Below, one piece after another: positions 34,937 to 43,752 of a DNA stretch of 64,000 nucleotides. Position 1 is the stretch's first letter, and every line of letters starts with the position of its first letter. Source of the DNA: Pontibacter burrus. GTDB taxonomy: Bacteria > Bacteroidota > Bacteroidia > Cytophagales > Hymenobacteraceae. The stretch covers positions 682,001 through 746,000 of the forward strand of contig NZ_JAAGWD010000001.1 in assembly GCF_010686685.1 (NCBI RefSeq), in the 5' to 3' direction. A program made the translations under genes and the position numbers. The notes beneath the pieces are model-generated. The model was not told the DNA's origin, searched no databases, and saw only the letters and a list, made by a program, of their open reading frames with translations.

Positions 34937-37342
34937 ATGTTTTTAAAGAAAAAAGCCATAGCTATAGCTGTACTAAGTATAGTTGTGGCAGGTGGTGTAC
35001 AGGCGCAGACAAAAGCCAACGAACTCAGCGTTGAGAAGATCATGCGCGACCCCAAATGGATCGGTACATCGCCTAGCAACGTTTTCTGGTCAGAAGACAG
35101 CCGGAATATCTACTTTAGCTGGAACCCAGATGGCAACCGTAAAGATTCGCTTTATGTGGTTGGCACAGATGGTAAAACTATAAAAAAGGTAACTGCCGCA
35201 ACCCGTCGTAGCCTGCCATCTCAGTTCGGAGCCTATAACAAATCCAAAAGCAGAAAAGTATTTGAGAAAAACGGTGACATTTACCTGCTAGACATAAAGA
35301 GCGGCAAAACTACACGCGTAACCAATACAGTTGAGCGTGAAAGTAACCCGGGCTTTACTTTTGATGAACAGGAAATAACCTTTATCCGGGATAATAACTT
35401 ATATGCCTGGACCATTGCTAATGGCCAACTCGCGCAACTCACTGATTTCAGAAGAGGAAGAAAGCCTGCTGATGGTGAAGAAAAGGACCCACAGCGTGTA
35501 TGGCTACGCAAACAACAACTGGAGCTTTTGCAGATTGTAAGAGAGCGCGAAGCAGACAAGGCTGCAGCAAAGAAACAGCAACTGGCAGATGCTCCGTCAC
35601 GACCACTGGAAATTTACCTGGATGAGAAGCAGGTAAGTAGCATTGTGCTTAGCCCGGATGAGCGCTTTATTACCTATAGTTTGATCAGCAGACCAAGGAA
35701 TGCGAAAATAACTATAGTTCCGGATTTCGTAACCAGCTCAGGCTACACAGAAGATATCAATACCCGCACAAAGGTGGGGGATGCGCAGAGCACGTACGAG
35801 TTCTTTGTATACGACACGCATAAGGACACTACATTTGCTGTTACCCTGAAAGACGTAGAAGGTATTTACGATGTGCCGGTTTACCAGCTGGAGCAGAATA
35901 AAAAAGCGAGCATAGCTAAAGATGTAGCTGATGCCAAAAGCAAGAGGGCAGAAATGCGAGCTTCAACAATATACGGCCCTTATTGGTCTGAGAATGGAAA
36001 GCATGCTATAGTTGTTGCCCGCGCTGCCGATAATAAAGACCGTTGGATATTGGCACTGGACCCGGCTACCGGCGCATTGGACCTGCTCGACCGTCAGCAT
36101 GATGATGCCTGGATAAACGGACCTGGGATCAGTTATGGTGCAGGTGATATTGGCTGGATGCCGGATAATGAATCAGTGTGGTTCCATTCAGAAGAGAGCG
36201 GTTATTCACACCTGTATGCGGTGAATGTAAGAACAGGACAAAAGAAAGCTCTTACAAGCGGTAAGTTTGAAGTATCTGATGTACAACTTTCAAAAGATAA
36301 AAAGCACTTCTATTTTACTGCTAACAAGATACACCCGGGAGAGCGGCACTTTTATAAAATGCCGGTTAACGGCGGCGAGATGGTGCAGCTAACAACGCAG
36401 CCTGGTGCTTATGAAGTGCAGTTATCACCGGATGAGAAGATGCTGGCTTACCGGTATTCCTATAGTAACAAGCCGTGGGAACTTTACCTGATGGAGAACA
36501 AGAAGGGAGCAAAACCACGCCAGGTAACCAGCTCGCTAACAGACGAATTTAAAGCATACAACTGGCGCGATCCTGAAGTAATATCGTTTAAAGCAGAAGA
36601 TGGTGTTGATGTTTATGCCCGTCTCTACCAGCCGGAGAATAAAAAAGAAAAGGGACCAGCTGTAATATTTGTACACGGTGCCGGTTACCTTCAGAATGCA
36701 CACAAATGGTGGAGTAGCTACTTCAGAGAATACATGTTCCATAACTTCCTGGTAGATCAGGGCTATACAGTACTTGATATCGATTATAGGGGCAGCGCCG
36801 GTTATGGCCGTGATGTACGAACAGGTATTTACCAGTTTATGGGTGGCAAAGACCTGAGCGACCATGTAGATGGTGCTAAGCTATTGGTTGAAAAATATAA
36901 TGTTGATCCTAAAAAGATTGGTATTTATGGTGGCTCTTATGGTGGCTTTATTACACTTATGGCAATGTTCACAGAGCCGGATGTATTTGCGGCAGGTGCT
37001 GCGCTGCGTTCTGTTACCGATTGGGCACACTATAACCACGGTTATACTTCCAACATTCTGAACACACCGCAAACCGATAGCCTGGCATATGCCAAAAGCT
37101 CACCTATTTACTATGCCGAAGGGCTGAAAGGTGCTTTGCTGATTTGCCACGGCATGGTGGATACAAACGTGCACTTCCAGGATGTGGTACGTTTAACCCA
37201 GCGCCTGATCGAACTTGGAAAAGATAACTGGGAGTTAGCGGTATATCCTATAGAAGACCACGGTTTTACAGAGCCAGCCAGTTGGACAGATGAATACAAG
37301 CGTATTTATAAGCTGTTTGAAGAGAACCTAAAGGACAAGTAA
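34937..37342 (+). CDS. S9-family prolyl oligopeptidase (DPP-IV-like)
   Basis: An 801-residue exported serine peptidase with a signal peptide (LSIVVAGGVQAQ). The N-terminal two-thirds is a beta-propeller with WD40-like PD40 strands (DEQEITFIRDNNLYAW; PDNESVWFHSEESGYSHLYAV). The C-terminal alpha/beta-hydrolase has the catalytic serine in GGSYGG (about residue 667), aspartate in MVDTN (about 742) and histidine in EDHGF (about 775). It probably trims oligopeptides in the periplasm. The gene is immediately downstream of the amidase with a 110-base gap and ends at a terminator whose loop is a CTATAGTT motif. Confidence 0.94.
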   Translation: MFLKKKAIAIAVLSIVVAGGVQAQTKANELSVEKIMRDPKWIGTSPSNVFWSEDSRNIYFSWNPDGNRKDSLYVVGTDGKTIKKVTAATRRSLPSQFGAYNKSKSRKVFEKNGDIYLLDIKSGKTTRVTNTVERESNPGFTFDEQEITFIRDNNLYAWTIANGQLAQLTDFRRGRKPADGEEKDPQRVWLRKQQLELLQIVREREADKAAAKKQQLADAPSRPLEIYLDEKQVSSIVLSPDERFITYSLISRPRNAKITIVPDFVTSSGYTEDINTRTKVGDAQSTYEFFVYDTHKDTTFAVTLKDVEGIYDVPVYQLEQNKKASIAKDVADAKSKRAEMRASTIYGPYWSENGKHAIVVARAADNKDRWILALDPATGALDLLDRQHDDAWINGPGISYGAGDIGWMPDNESVWFHSEESGYSHLYAVNVRTGQKKALTSGKFEVSDVQLSKDKKHFYFTANKIHPGERHFYKMPVNGGEMVQLTTQPGAYEVQLSPDEKMLAYRYSYSNKPWELYLMENKKGAKPRQVTSSLTDEFKAYNWRDPEVISFKAEDGVDVYARLYQPENKKEKGPAVIFVHGAGYLQNAHKWWSSYFREYMFHNFLVDQGYTVLDIDYRGSAGYGRDVRTGIYQFMGGKDLSDHVDGAKLLVEKYNVDPKKIGIYGGSYGGFITLMAMFTEPDVFAAGAALRSVTDWAHYNHGYTSNILNTPQTDSLAYAKSSPIYYAEGLKGALLICHGMVDTNVHFQDVVRLTQRLIELGKDNWELAVYPIEDHGFTEPASWTDEYKRIYKLFEENLKDK

Positions 37343-37362
37343 ACTATAACACACTATAAATG

Positions 37363-37396
37363 AAAAGGCACGGTAGCTATAGTTACCGTGCCTTTA
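37363..37396. terminator. Terminator with a palindrome loop
   Basis: Stem AAAGGCACGGTA / TACCGTGCCTTT; the 8-base loop GCTATAGT is part of the iterated motif. It serves the S9 peptidase and possibly the convergent PAP2 gene. Confidence 0.88.
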
Positions 37397-37416
37397 TTTT
37401 TTTGTACAAGCATGTA

Positions 37417-38238
37417 TTAGAATCTATAGCTGACCACAGCACCTTGCGTGGCAGTTCCATCAAAAGTTGGAATAAGCGTAGGAGTAAGCGAAATACCTGA
37501 ATTATTAGATTTTTTGTGTAGCTGCGGAATAAGTATTCCTGTTGCAGCCCCAACCGTATAGCCGATCAGGTTATCGCTCAGGAAGTGCTTACCTGCTTCC
37601 AGGCGCAGGTAACCTACCGTTGCAGGCACAACTGCGGCAGCTGCCCAAACATAAGGACGGGCAGGAGAATCGGGGTTAAAATCGTGGAAAACCTTGGCGG
37701 CAAAAAATGTTGCGGCTGCTGTAGCAGCAGTATGGCCAGCAAAAAAAGAGTTCTGGGCATTTGCTTCTGTTCTTTTATGCATGGGCACGTTGGGGTTATA
37801 TACCAAAGGACGGGCGCGCTCCACACTACCGTTTGTCATTGTAAAAAGAGCACCGGTTACAGCCATGGTCTCCACGTATAGTACCATTACCTGTCCTGCT
37901 TTACTGCCAACATTATCGTTCAATAACATAACCACTGGCATAGCAAACGAGCCATAGAACGGGAAATCGCTTATTTTTTTAGCGTTAACGCTATAGTTAC
38001 CGGCACCAAAACGGTCAAATGAATTTACGTCATTTTTGCTCAGGCTTAATACTTCTTCTTCTGTGAAGCCTGTCTTGTCCTGCATCAGTTTCAGACCGTA
38101 GGCGCTCAATCCCATACCCGCTACTATAACGGGTGCATCTACCGCAAATTTTGTCCTGTATGGGGAGTCATTATTCTGCGCCCAGGCAGGGCCGGATAAA
38201 ATGGTAAAGATCAGTAAGAATGATAGTATATTTTTCAT
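37417..38238 (-). CDS. PAP2-superfamily phosphatase
   Basis: A 273-residue exported or membrane-bound lipid phosphatase-like protein with a signal peptide (LTIFTILSGPAWAQ-type start). The three PAP2 motifs are visible: RARPLVYN (motif 1 RP), FFAGHTAATAA (motif 2, SGHT with A for S) and RLEAGKHFLSDNLIG (motif 3, the HxxxD pair). The first motif-3 residue is E where SR is usual, so activity is likely but not certain. Targets could be lipid phosphates or undecaprenyl pyrophosphate. Confidence 0.85.
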   Translation of the reverse strand: MKNILSFLLIFTILSGPAWAQNNDSPYRTKFAVDAPVIVAGMGLSAYGLKLMQDKTGFTEEEVLSLSKNDVNSFDRFGAGNYSVNAKKISDFPFYGSFAMPVVMLLNDNVGSKAGQVMVLYVETMAVTGALFTMTNGSVERARPLVYNPNVPMHKRTEANAQNSFFAGHTAATAAATFFAAKVFHDFNPDSPARPYVWAAAAVVPATVGYLRLEAGKHFLSDNLIGYTVGAATGILIPQLHKKSNNSGISLTPTLIPTFDGTATQGAVVSYRF

Positions 38239-38474
38239 GTAAATAAGGTTCGTTATATGTGAATATGTTAAGCTTTGAAACGCGGCCTTATTTAAAAAGT
38301 TTTGTACTATAGCAAGCCCAACTTAGAATGCAACCTCATCCAGATGTTAGAATAGCGCATTTTTATTGGCTGCAAACTATAACTAACTATAGGATAACTC
38401 CGTATTGCGCCCATAGTAGTACCTGCTACATCAAGGTTAAATCCCCGATAATTTTAAGTGTGCCGGATTTGTTT

Positions 38475-38482
38475 TAGCTTTG
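38475..38482 (+). promoter_or_regulatory. -7 element upstream of metK
   Basis: TAGCTTTG followed by CA near position 38475 matches TAnnTTTG. No strong -33 element is seen. I see no SAM riboswitch fold in the 300-base upstream region. Confidence 0.45.
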
Positions 38483-38536
38483 CAACCACAAACAGCCGCA
38501 AAGGCTATAGTTTCAATCGACATAAAATTATAAACA

Positions 38537-39841
38537 ATGCCATATTTATTCACTTCTGAGTCAGTGTCAGAAGGACACCCTGATAAAGTGGCGGATCAGA
38601 TATCCGATGCACTTTTAGATGAATTCTTAAAGCAGGACCCGCAGTCTAAAGTTGCCTGCGAAACACTGGTAACTACCGGCCTAGTTGTATTAAGCGGCGA
38701 AGTTAAATCTGAAGCTTATGTAGATGTGCAGAAGGTAGCCCGCGACGTAATCAAGCGTATCGGTTATACCAAATCTGAATATATGTTTGATGCGGATGCC
38801 TGCGGTATCATTTCTGCTATTCATGAACAGTCAGCAGATATTAACCAGGGTGTAGAACGCGCAAACCCGGAAGAGCAGGGGGCCGGTGACCAAGGCATGA
38901 TGTTCGGATATGCAACGAACGAAACAGATAACTACATGCCGTTGGCACTTAGCATTTCGCACTTGCTGCTGGAGGAACTTGCTGCTATTCGCAAAGAAGG
39001 GAAAGAGATGACCTATCTGCGTCCGGATGCTAAGTCCCAGGTTACAATTCGCTATAATGATAACCATGTGCCTGAGAAGATCGATACAATCGTAATCTCA
39101 ACACAGCACGACGAATTTATACTTCCGGAAAGCAACACCTCTGAAGCGAAGGACAAAGCTGAAAGAGAAATGGTGGCTAAGATCAAGGAAGATGTGGACA
39201 ATATCCTGATGCCACGTGTACTGAAGCAGTTGCCAGAGCGTATCCAGAAGCTGTTTAACTCAGATATCATTTACCACATTAACCCTACCGGTAAGTTTGT
39301 AATTGGTGGCCCGCACGGCGATACTGGTTTAACTGGCCGTAAAATTATAGTTGATACTTATGGCGGTAAAGGTGCACACGGTGGTGGTGCGTTCTCTGGT
39401 AAGGATTCTTCTAAAGTAGACCGTTCTGCTGCGTATGCTGCACGCCACATTGCCAAGAACCTGGTAGCTGCAGGTGTTGCAGATCAGGCGCTGGTGCAGG
39501 TAGCTTATGCAATTGGTGTTGCCAAGCCGGTTGGCTTATATGTTACGACGTATGGCTCTACTAAGGTTAAAGATGCCAATGGTAATATCATGAGCGATGG
39601 CGAGATAGCAGAAAAAGTAAACAAGCTTTTTGATATGCGTCCTTATGCTATAGTTCAGCGTTTCGGTCTGCAGAATCCGATCTTCGCTGAGACAGCTGCT
39701 TATGGTCACATGGGCCGAGTGCCAGGCAAGAAAACAGTAGAGCTTTCAGTAAATGGTCATAAAGAGACTAAAGAGTTTGAAACATTTACCTGGGAGAAGC
39801 TGGATTACGTGGATAAGATCAAACAAGAGTTCGGTCTATAG
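38537..39841 (+). CDS. metK: S-adenosylmethionine synthetase
   Basis: Makes SAM from ATP and methionine. The 434-residue protein has the N-terminal [23 protein letters not shown], the ATP-binding [16 protein letters not shown] and the phosphate-binding [32 protein letters not shown], all intact. The C-terminal end ([30 protein letters not shown]) has an extra tail compared with the E. coli enzyme of 384 residues. It is a single gene. The stop codon TAG is part of CTATAGTT, and a perfect 16-bp terminator follows. Confidence 0.97.
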   Translation: MPYLFTSESVSEGHPDKVADQISDALLDEFLKQDPQSKVACETLVTTGLVVLSGEVKSEAYVDVQKVARDVIKRIGYTKSEYMFDADACGIISAIHEQSADINQGVERANPEEQGAGDQGMMFGYATNETDNYMPLALSISHLLLEELAAIRKEGKEMTYLRPDAKSQVTIRYNDNHVPEKIDTIVISTQHDEFILPESNTSEAKDKAEREMVAKIKEDVDNILMPRVLKQLPERIQKLFNSDIIYHINPTGKFVIGGPHGDTGLTGRKIIVDTYGGKGAHGGGAFSGKDSSKVDRSAAYAARHIAKNLVAAGVADQALVQVAYAIGVAKPVGLYVTTYGSTKVKDANGNIMSDGEIAEKVNKLFDMRPYAIVQRFGLQNPIFAETAAYGHMGRVPGKKTVELSVNGHKETKEFETFTWEKLDYVDKIKQEFGL

Positions 39842-39864
39842 TTTTAAACTATAGTTACTATAAA

Positions 39865-39900
39865 ACAAAAGCGCCTGCTATAGTTAGCAGGCGCTTTTGT
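39865..39900. terminator. Bidirectional terminator between metK and hpf
   Basis: Perfect 16-bp stem ACAAAAGCGCCTGCTA / TAGCAGGCGCTTTTGT with a 4-base loop TAGT. The loop with its closing bases spells CTATAGTTAG, an iterated palindrome octamer. Confidence 0.92.
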
Positions 39901-39986
39901 TTATGATTTTCTCGCTAGAGTTCGTCACTTTAGAAGACATTCATAATTTTTAATTTCTAATTCATAATTGGAATGCCTGGCATTCC

Positions 39987-40286
39987 CTAGTGTGCCATTT
40001 GCTTTTGCTTATATCTTTTAAGCTGGCGGCGCATGGCTTCTACGGCAGCATCGGCGGCAGCTTCAAAAGAAGGGGCATTCTCTTCAGAGTATAGGGTGGC
40101 ACCAGGTACAAATAGTTTCAACTCTATAGTTTTTGTGTTAATACCGTCGCTATTGTTATGTTTTATGAATACTTCGCCTTCCACAATACGATCGTAAAAG
40201 GTTTCGAGCTTGTCTACTTTCTGCTGTATAAAATTGGTCAGCTTTTGGTCTGCTTCGAAGTGGATGGAATGCATCTGTAGCTTCAT
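39987..40286 (-). CDS. hpf: Ribosome hibernation-promoting factor (short HPF/RaiA type)
   Basis: A 99-residue protein that binds in the decoding channel of the 30S subunit and promotes hibernation. It begins MKLQMHSIHFEADQKLTNFIQQKVDKLE, with the typical strand-helix order and KPYDRI-like FYDRIVEGEVF in the middle; the lysine/arginine-rich C-terminal helix (EAMRRQLKRYKQKQ) completes the short-form fold. There is no C-terminal dimerisation domain. It follows the xer gene by 24 bases, and rpsU is upstream. Confidence 0.9.
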   Translation of the reverse strand: MKLQMHSIHFEADQKLTNFIQQKVDKLETFYDRIVEGEVFIKHNNSDGINTKTIELKLFVPGATLYSEENAPSFEAAADAAVEAMRRQLKRYKQKQMAH

Positions 40287-40310
40287 AGTCGTAAAATTTA
40301 TTGGTTTAAC

Positions 40311-41189
40311 TTATGCTTTAGGATGAGCTTTCTCGAAAATCGATTTAAGCTTCTCAATAGAGTTGTGTGTATATACCTGCGTTGCCGCCAGACTGGCATG
40401 CCCGAGTAAGTCTTTGATCGCGTTCAGGTCTGCTCCCTTATTAAGCAGGTGTGTAGCAAACGAATGCCGCAGCACGTGCGGGCTGTTATGTTCTGAAGTG
40501 GTGATCAAGCTGATGTACTTTTTAACTACTCGGTAAATAAACTTCGGGTATAGTGGGCGTGCTTTAGTTGTAACGAGCAGCTTTTCAGAATTGTTATTTC
40601 CGAATTCAGTTTTCTTGTGCTGCAGGTATGCTTCTATGCTTTGCCATAAAGAGTCATTTATCGGGATAATTCGTTCCTTATTGCCTTTTCCGAGCACTCT
40701 AACGGTTCGCTGATAAGTGTCTATATCTGATTTAGTTATGCCTATCAATTCCGACAGACGCATGCCTGTGCCATACAGAAATTCAAGTATCATACGGTCG
40801 CGTTGTCCTTCAAATGTGTTTTCAAACTCGAAGCTATCCAGCAACTGGTTAAAGGATTCTTCGGGCACAAAGGCAGGAAGCTTTTTAGAAACCTTGGGCG
40901 CTTTAATGCGCAGCATGGGGTTTACAGCAATGCGTTGCTGTGACAGCAGGAATTTATAGTAAGAGCGCAGGCAGGCTATTTTACGGTTAATAGACCGTGG
41001 CTGTATGTTTTGATGTACCAATGAGAGTATCCAGGAACGGATAATGGTATGATCGGCCTGGGCCGCATCGGTAATTTCGTAAGTCTGGAGTAAGTAACCA
41101 GCGAATTGCCCCAGATCTGTGTGGTAAGAGGTAAGGGTGTGCGGGCTGTACCGCTTTTCGTACTGTAGGTACTTAAAAAATAGATCCAT
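40311..41189 (-). CDS. Tyrosine recombinase (XerC/XerD family)
   Basis: A 292-residue site-specific recombinase. The N-terminal SAM-like core-binding domain is residues 1-85. The catalytic domain shows the first arginine in GTGMRLSEL, the HVLRHSFATHLL box with the His-x-x-Arg pair, the second histidine in LLGHASLAATQ and the nucleophile tyrosine in VYTH. Members resolve chromosome dimers at dif. Its place between rpsU and hpf is a widely seen Bacteroidota gene order. The start codon lies in the stem of a 17-bp inverted repeat (41186-41232). Confidence 0.9.
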   Translation of the reverse strand: MDLFFKYLQYEKRYSPHTLTSYHTDLGQFAGYLLQTYEITDAAQADHTIIRSWILSLVHQNIQPRSINRKIACLRSYYKFLLSQQRIAVNPMLRIKAPKVSKKLPAFVPEESFNQLLDSFEFENTFEGQRDRMILEFLYGTGMRLSELIGITKSDIDTYQRTVRVLGKGNKERIIPINDSLWQSIEAYLQHKKTEFGNNNSEKLLVTTKARPLYPKFIYRVVKKYISLITTSEHNSPHVLRHSFATHLLNKGADLNAIKDLLGHASLAATQVYTHNSIEKLKSIFEKAHPKA

Positions 41190-41232
41190 AAATTAGTATA
41201 GCCGCCGGTAAAGCAGCTATACTAATTTATGG
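41186..41232 (-). promoter_or_regulatory. 17-bp inverted repeat enclosing the xer start codon
   Basis: CCATAAATTAGTATAGC (41186-41202) and GCTATACTAATTTATGG (41216-41232) are perfect complements separated by 13 bases. The xer ATG (41187-41189) is inside the stem. In RNA from rpsU the hairpin would sequester the start codon, and a T-rich stretch (TATTTTTTAAG on the minus strand) follows. It may act as a leaky terminator or translational block that sets xer/hpf output below rpsU. The DNA repeat could also be an operator. Confidence 0.75.
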
Positions 41233-41257
41233 AAAAATATATTAATTCGAAAACGAA

Positions 41258-41452
41258 TTAGTAGTTCTCTTTCGCGAACAGAGATTGCTTGTATTTCGCT
41301 CTATCCTTCTGCTTTCTCTTAGATACAGATGGTTTCTCAAAGAAAGTTCTGGCTCTCAGCTCTTTCAACACACCAGTTCTTTCGAACTTCTTCTTGAATC
41401 TCTTTAATGCACGGTCTACAGACTCGTTATCTTTTACGTTTACAATAATCAT
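41258..41452 (-). CDS. rpsU: 30S ribosomal protein S21
   Basis: A 64-residue basic protein that begins MIIVNVKDNESVDRALKRFKKKFERTGVLKELR and ends with the KRKQKDRAKYKQ basic region, the standard S21 form. It acts at the 30S platform near the mRNA exit in initiation. It heads a minus-strand set with xer and hpf. A -33/-7 promoter lies 35-65 bases upstream, and a hairpin separates it from xer. Confidence 0.96.
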   Translation of the reverse strand: MIIVNVKDNESVDRALKRFKKKFERTGVLKELRARTFFEKPSVSKRKQKDRAKYKQSLFAKENY

Positions 41453-41486
41453 GTCTTTTCTTTCGCTTCTCTTGGAATTAGGGTTG

Positions 41487-41518
41487 CAAATTTAACAAAC
41501 TTCTGAGTTAAAAGTCAA
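41487..41518 (-). promoter_or_regulatory. Promoter of rpsU
   Basis: On the minus strand TTG, a 21-base spacer and TAAATTTG match the -33/-7 consensus. The leader would be about 30 bases. Confidence 0.6.
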
Positions 41519-41583
41519 CTCTTTATTCAATTTAAAATTTATGATACTTAAAATGTTCAGGTCTAAGCATTTAAAATGCTTTT

Positions 41584-42723
41584 TTACTTCAGTATGGCTC
41601 TCGAAATTACAAGCTTCTGTATCTCGCTTGTGCCTTCGCCAATAGTGCAAAGCTTGGCATCGCGGTAATATTTCTCGGCAGGGTAGTCTTTGGTAAAACC
41701 GTAACCGCCAAATATCTGCACGCCCTCGTTGGCAACTCTAACCGATACTTCAGAAGCATATAGTTTGGCCATTGCCGATTCCTTGTTCACATTCAAACCG
41801 CGGTTCTTCATATCGGCTGCCTGGTAGGTAAGCAAAGCGGCTGCTTCAATTTCAGTGGCCATATCTGCCAGCTTGAACGCAATACCCTGGAACGACGAGA
41901 TTGGCTTGTTAAACTGGCTACGCTCTTTAGAATAGTTAAGCGCCGCTTCGAAAGCACCCTGCGCTATACCCAACGACAAGGCCGCAATAGAAATACGGCC
42001 GCCATCTAACACTTTCATAGCCTGTATGAAGCCTTCGCCAACGTTGCCTAATATCTGGCTTTTGTGCACGCGGCAATCCTGGAAAATAAGCTCTGTAGTT
42101 TCGGAAGCGCGCATGCCCAGTTTGTCTTCTTTGCGACCAGCGCTAAAGCCCCGTGTACCCTTCTCAATTATGAACGCCGTCATGCCATGTGAGTCGCCTA
42201 CCTCGCCGGTACGAACTATAACTACCGCTACATTACCGGTTTTACCGTGTGTGATAAAGTTTTTAGCACCATTAATCACATAGTAATCACCATCTTCAAC
42301 GGCAACGGTACGCATGTTGCCGGCATCAGAACCTGTGTTTGGTTCCGTTAAGCCCCAGGCACCGATCCACTCGGCAGTTGCCAGCTTTGGCAGGTATTTC
42401 TGTTTCTGTTCTTCGTTACCAAATTGCAGAATGTGGCCGGTACATAGCGAGTTGTGTGCTGCCATTGATAAACCGATTGAACCGTCGATCTTCGACAGCT
42501 CGGCAATTGCAGTTACGTATTCCAGATAGCCAAAACCAGAACCACCGTATTCGGTTGGTACCAGCACGCCCATCAGGCCCAGTTCACCCAGCTTTTTGAA
42601 CACCTCCACTGGAAACTCCTGGCTTTCGTCCCACTCCATCATCTTAGGTTTGATGTGTCTGGCACCAAAGTCACGCACCATGTCGGCGATCATGCGCTGG
42701 TTCTCTGTATATTTTAATTCCAT
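41584..42723 (-). CDS. Acyl-CoA dehydrogenase
   Basis: A 379-residue FAD enzyme for the first step of fatty-acid or branched-chain acyl-CoA beta-oxidation. Visible are the FAD-binding WGLTEPNTGSDAGNMRT segment, the RSQFNKPISSFQGIAFKLADMATEI helix, the GGYGFTKDYPAEKYYRDAK block, and GEGTSEIQKLVISR with the C-terminal catalytic-region glutamate. Length and order match short/medium-chain type enzymes. Substrate length is not predictable. It is a single gene with its own promoter. Confidence 0.95.
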   Translation of the reverse strand: MELKYTENQRMIADMVRDFGARHIKPKMMEWDESQEFPVEVFKKLGELGLMGVLVPTEYGGSGFGYLEYVTAIAELSKIDGSIGLSMAAHNSLCTGHILQFGNEEQKQKYLPKLATAEWIGAWGLTEPNTGSDAGNMRTVAVEDGDYYVINGAKNFITHGKTGNVAVVIVRTGEVGDSHGMTAFIIEKGTRGFSAGRKEDKLGMRASETTELIFQDCRVHKSQILGNVGEGFIQAMKVLDGGRISIAALSLGIAQGAFEAALNYSKERSQFNKPISSFQGIAFKLADMATEIEAAALLTYQAADMKNRGLNVNKESAMAKLYASEVSVRVANEGVQIFGGYGFTKDYPAEKYYRDAKLCTIGEGTSEIQKLVISRAILK

Positions 42724-42783
42724 TATAGTTTGATTGTAGGGTTGTGAGTCGCGTATATAACGGTTTTAAGAACCGTATGTTCA

Positions 42784-42814
42784 CAAAGCTATATATTTAA
42801 AGGCAAACTGACAA
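42784..42814 (-). promoter_or_regulatory. Promoter of the acyl-CoA dehydrogenase gene
   Basis: On the minus strand TTG, a 20-base spacer and TAGCTTTG match the Bacteroidota consensus. The leader would be about 55 bases. Confidence 0.6.
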
Positions 42815-42978
42815 TTTAGATGGGGTAAACGAAGGCACAATAAAGAGGTTAAGTATAACTTGCAGCGTGTTTGCTTATTTTGAAAGCGCATTTAATTTGC
42901 GTTATTTTGAAGATGCGAATAACCCGGCAGGGCTGGATAATGCGTAGGCAGAGAGGGCAAGTCGCTAAATAACTATAA

Positions 42979-43725
42979 ATGAAGCAATTTTTTAAGAACT
43001 TATTTGGTGGGGAAACCGCTGTGCTGGAGTCGCTGGCTGCCATAGGCGTAGACATGCACTCGCATATTTTGCCTGGGCTGGACGACGGCTCAGATACGCT
43101 GGAGCGTTCGCTGGAGTTGGTGCAGGCTATGCAGCAGCTGGGGTATCGTAAGCTGATCATGACGCCCCACATTATGAGCGATTTTTATCGCAACACGCCT
43201 GAAGGAATTCGGGAAAAACTTGAGTTGTTGCGCAACGCCATTGCAGAAGCAGGTATAGAAATGGAGCTGGGTTGTGCTGCCGAATATTACCTGGACGAAA
43301 TGTTTCTGGATAAACTAGACAACAACGAAGAGTTGCTTACTTTCGGCGATAAGTATCTGCTTTTCGAAACATCCTTCCTGAACGAGCCGCTGAACCTGCG
43401 CGAAGCCATCTTTAAAATGCGCTCTAAAGGTTATAAACCTGTAATGGCACACCCCGAGCGCTATAGTTATTTCTATGGCAAGTTTGATGACCTGGTGGCG
43501 CTGCGTGCGCAGGGCGTGCTGTTGCAGCCAAACCTGAACTCGCTCACCGGTTATTATTCTCCGGCAGCAAAGAATGTGGCCGAAAAACTGATCGATAATG
43601 GTTTGGTGGACCTGGTAGGATCTGATGTGCATAGTTTAAAGCATGTTGGGTCGCTGCAAAGGGTGTTAAGTACAAAATACGTGAGCAAGCTGCTAAACCT
43701 GCCATTGCTAAACCCACAACTATAG
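42979..43725 (+). CDS. CpsB/CapC-family PHP-type tyrosine-protein phosphatase-like protein
   Basis: A 248-residue protein of the PHP metal-dependent phosphatase family. The metal-binding motifs are HSHILPGLDDG (about residues 29-39), MTPHIM, the GCAAEYYLD segment, MAHPERY and GSDVHSLKH near the C-terminus. Such proteins dephosphorylate the tyrosine kinases that control capsule or exopolysaccharide export; no kinase or capsule genes are in view, so the role here is open. An epimerase gene follows 27 bases on. The stop codon TAG is part of a complete AACTATAGTT. Confidence 0.88.
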   Translation: MKQFFKNLFGGETAVLESLAAIGVDMHSHILPGLDDGSDTLERSLELVQAMQQLGYRKLIMTPHIMSDFYRNTPEGIREKLELLRNAIAEAGIEMELGCAAEYYLDEMFLDKLDNNEELLTFGDKYLLFETSFLNEPLNLREAIFKMRSKGYKPVMAHPERYSYFYGKFDDLVALRAQGVLLQPNLNSLTGYYSPAAKNVAEKLIDNGLVDLVGSDVHSLKHVGSLQRVLSTKYVSKLLNLPLLNPQL

Positions 43726-43752
43726 TTCCCACCTCAGTAAGCTATACTTCAA

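Noticed and set aside
36536..36865. 109-codon minus-strand frame within the S9 peptidase gene
   Set aside because: Shadow of the catalytic domain; no start signal or domain.
38240..38536. SAM riboswitch or small ORF (about 50 codons from 38329) upstream of metK
   Set aside because: No conserved SAM-riboswitch core is recognisable, and the short frame has no coding features.
41565..41588. AAGCATTT/AAATGCTT hairpin at the end of the acyl-CoA dehydrogenase gene as terminator
   Set aside because: The T-run is on the wrong side for the minus-strand gene, so I left it out.
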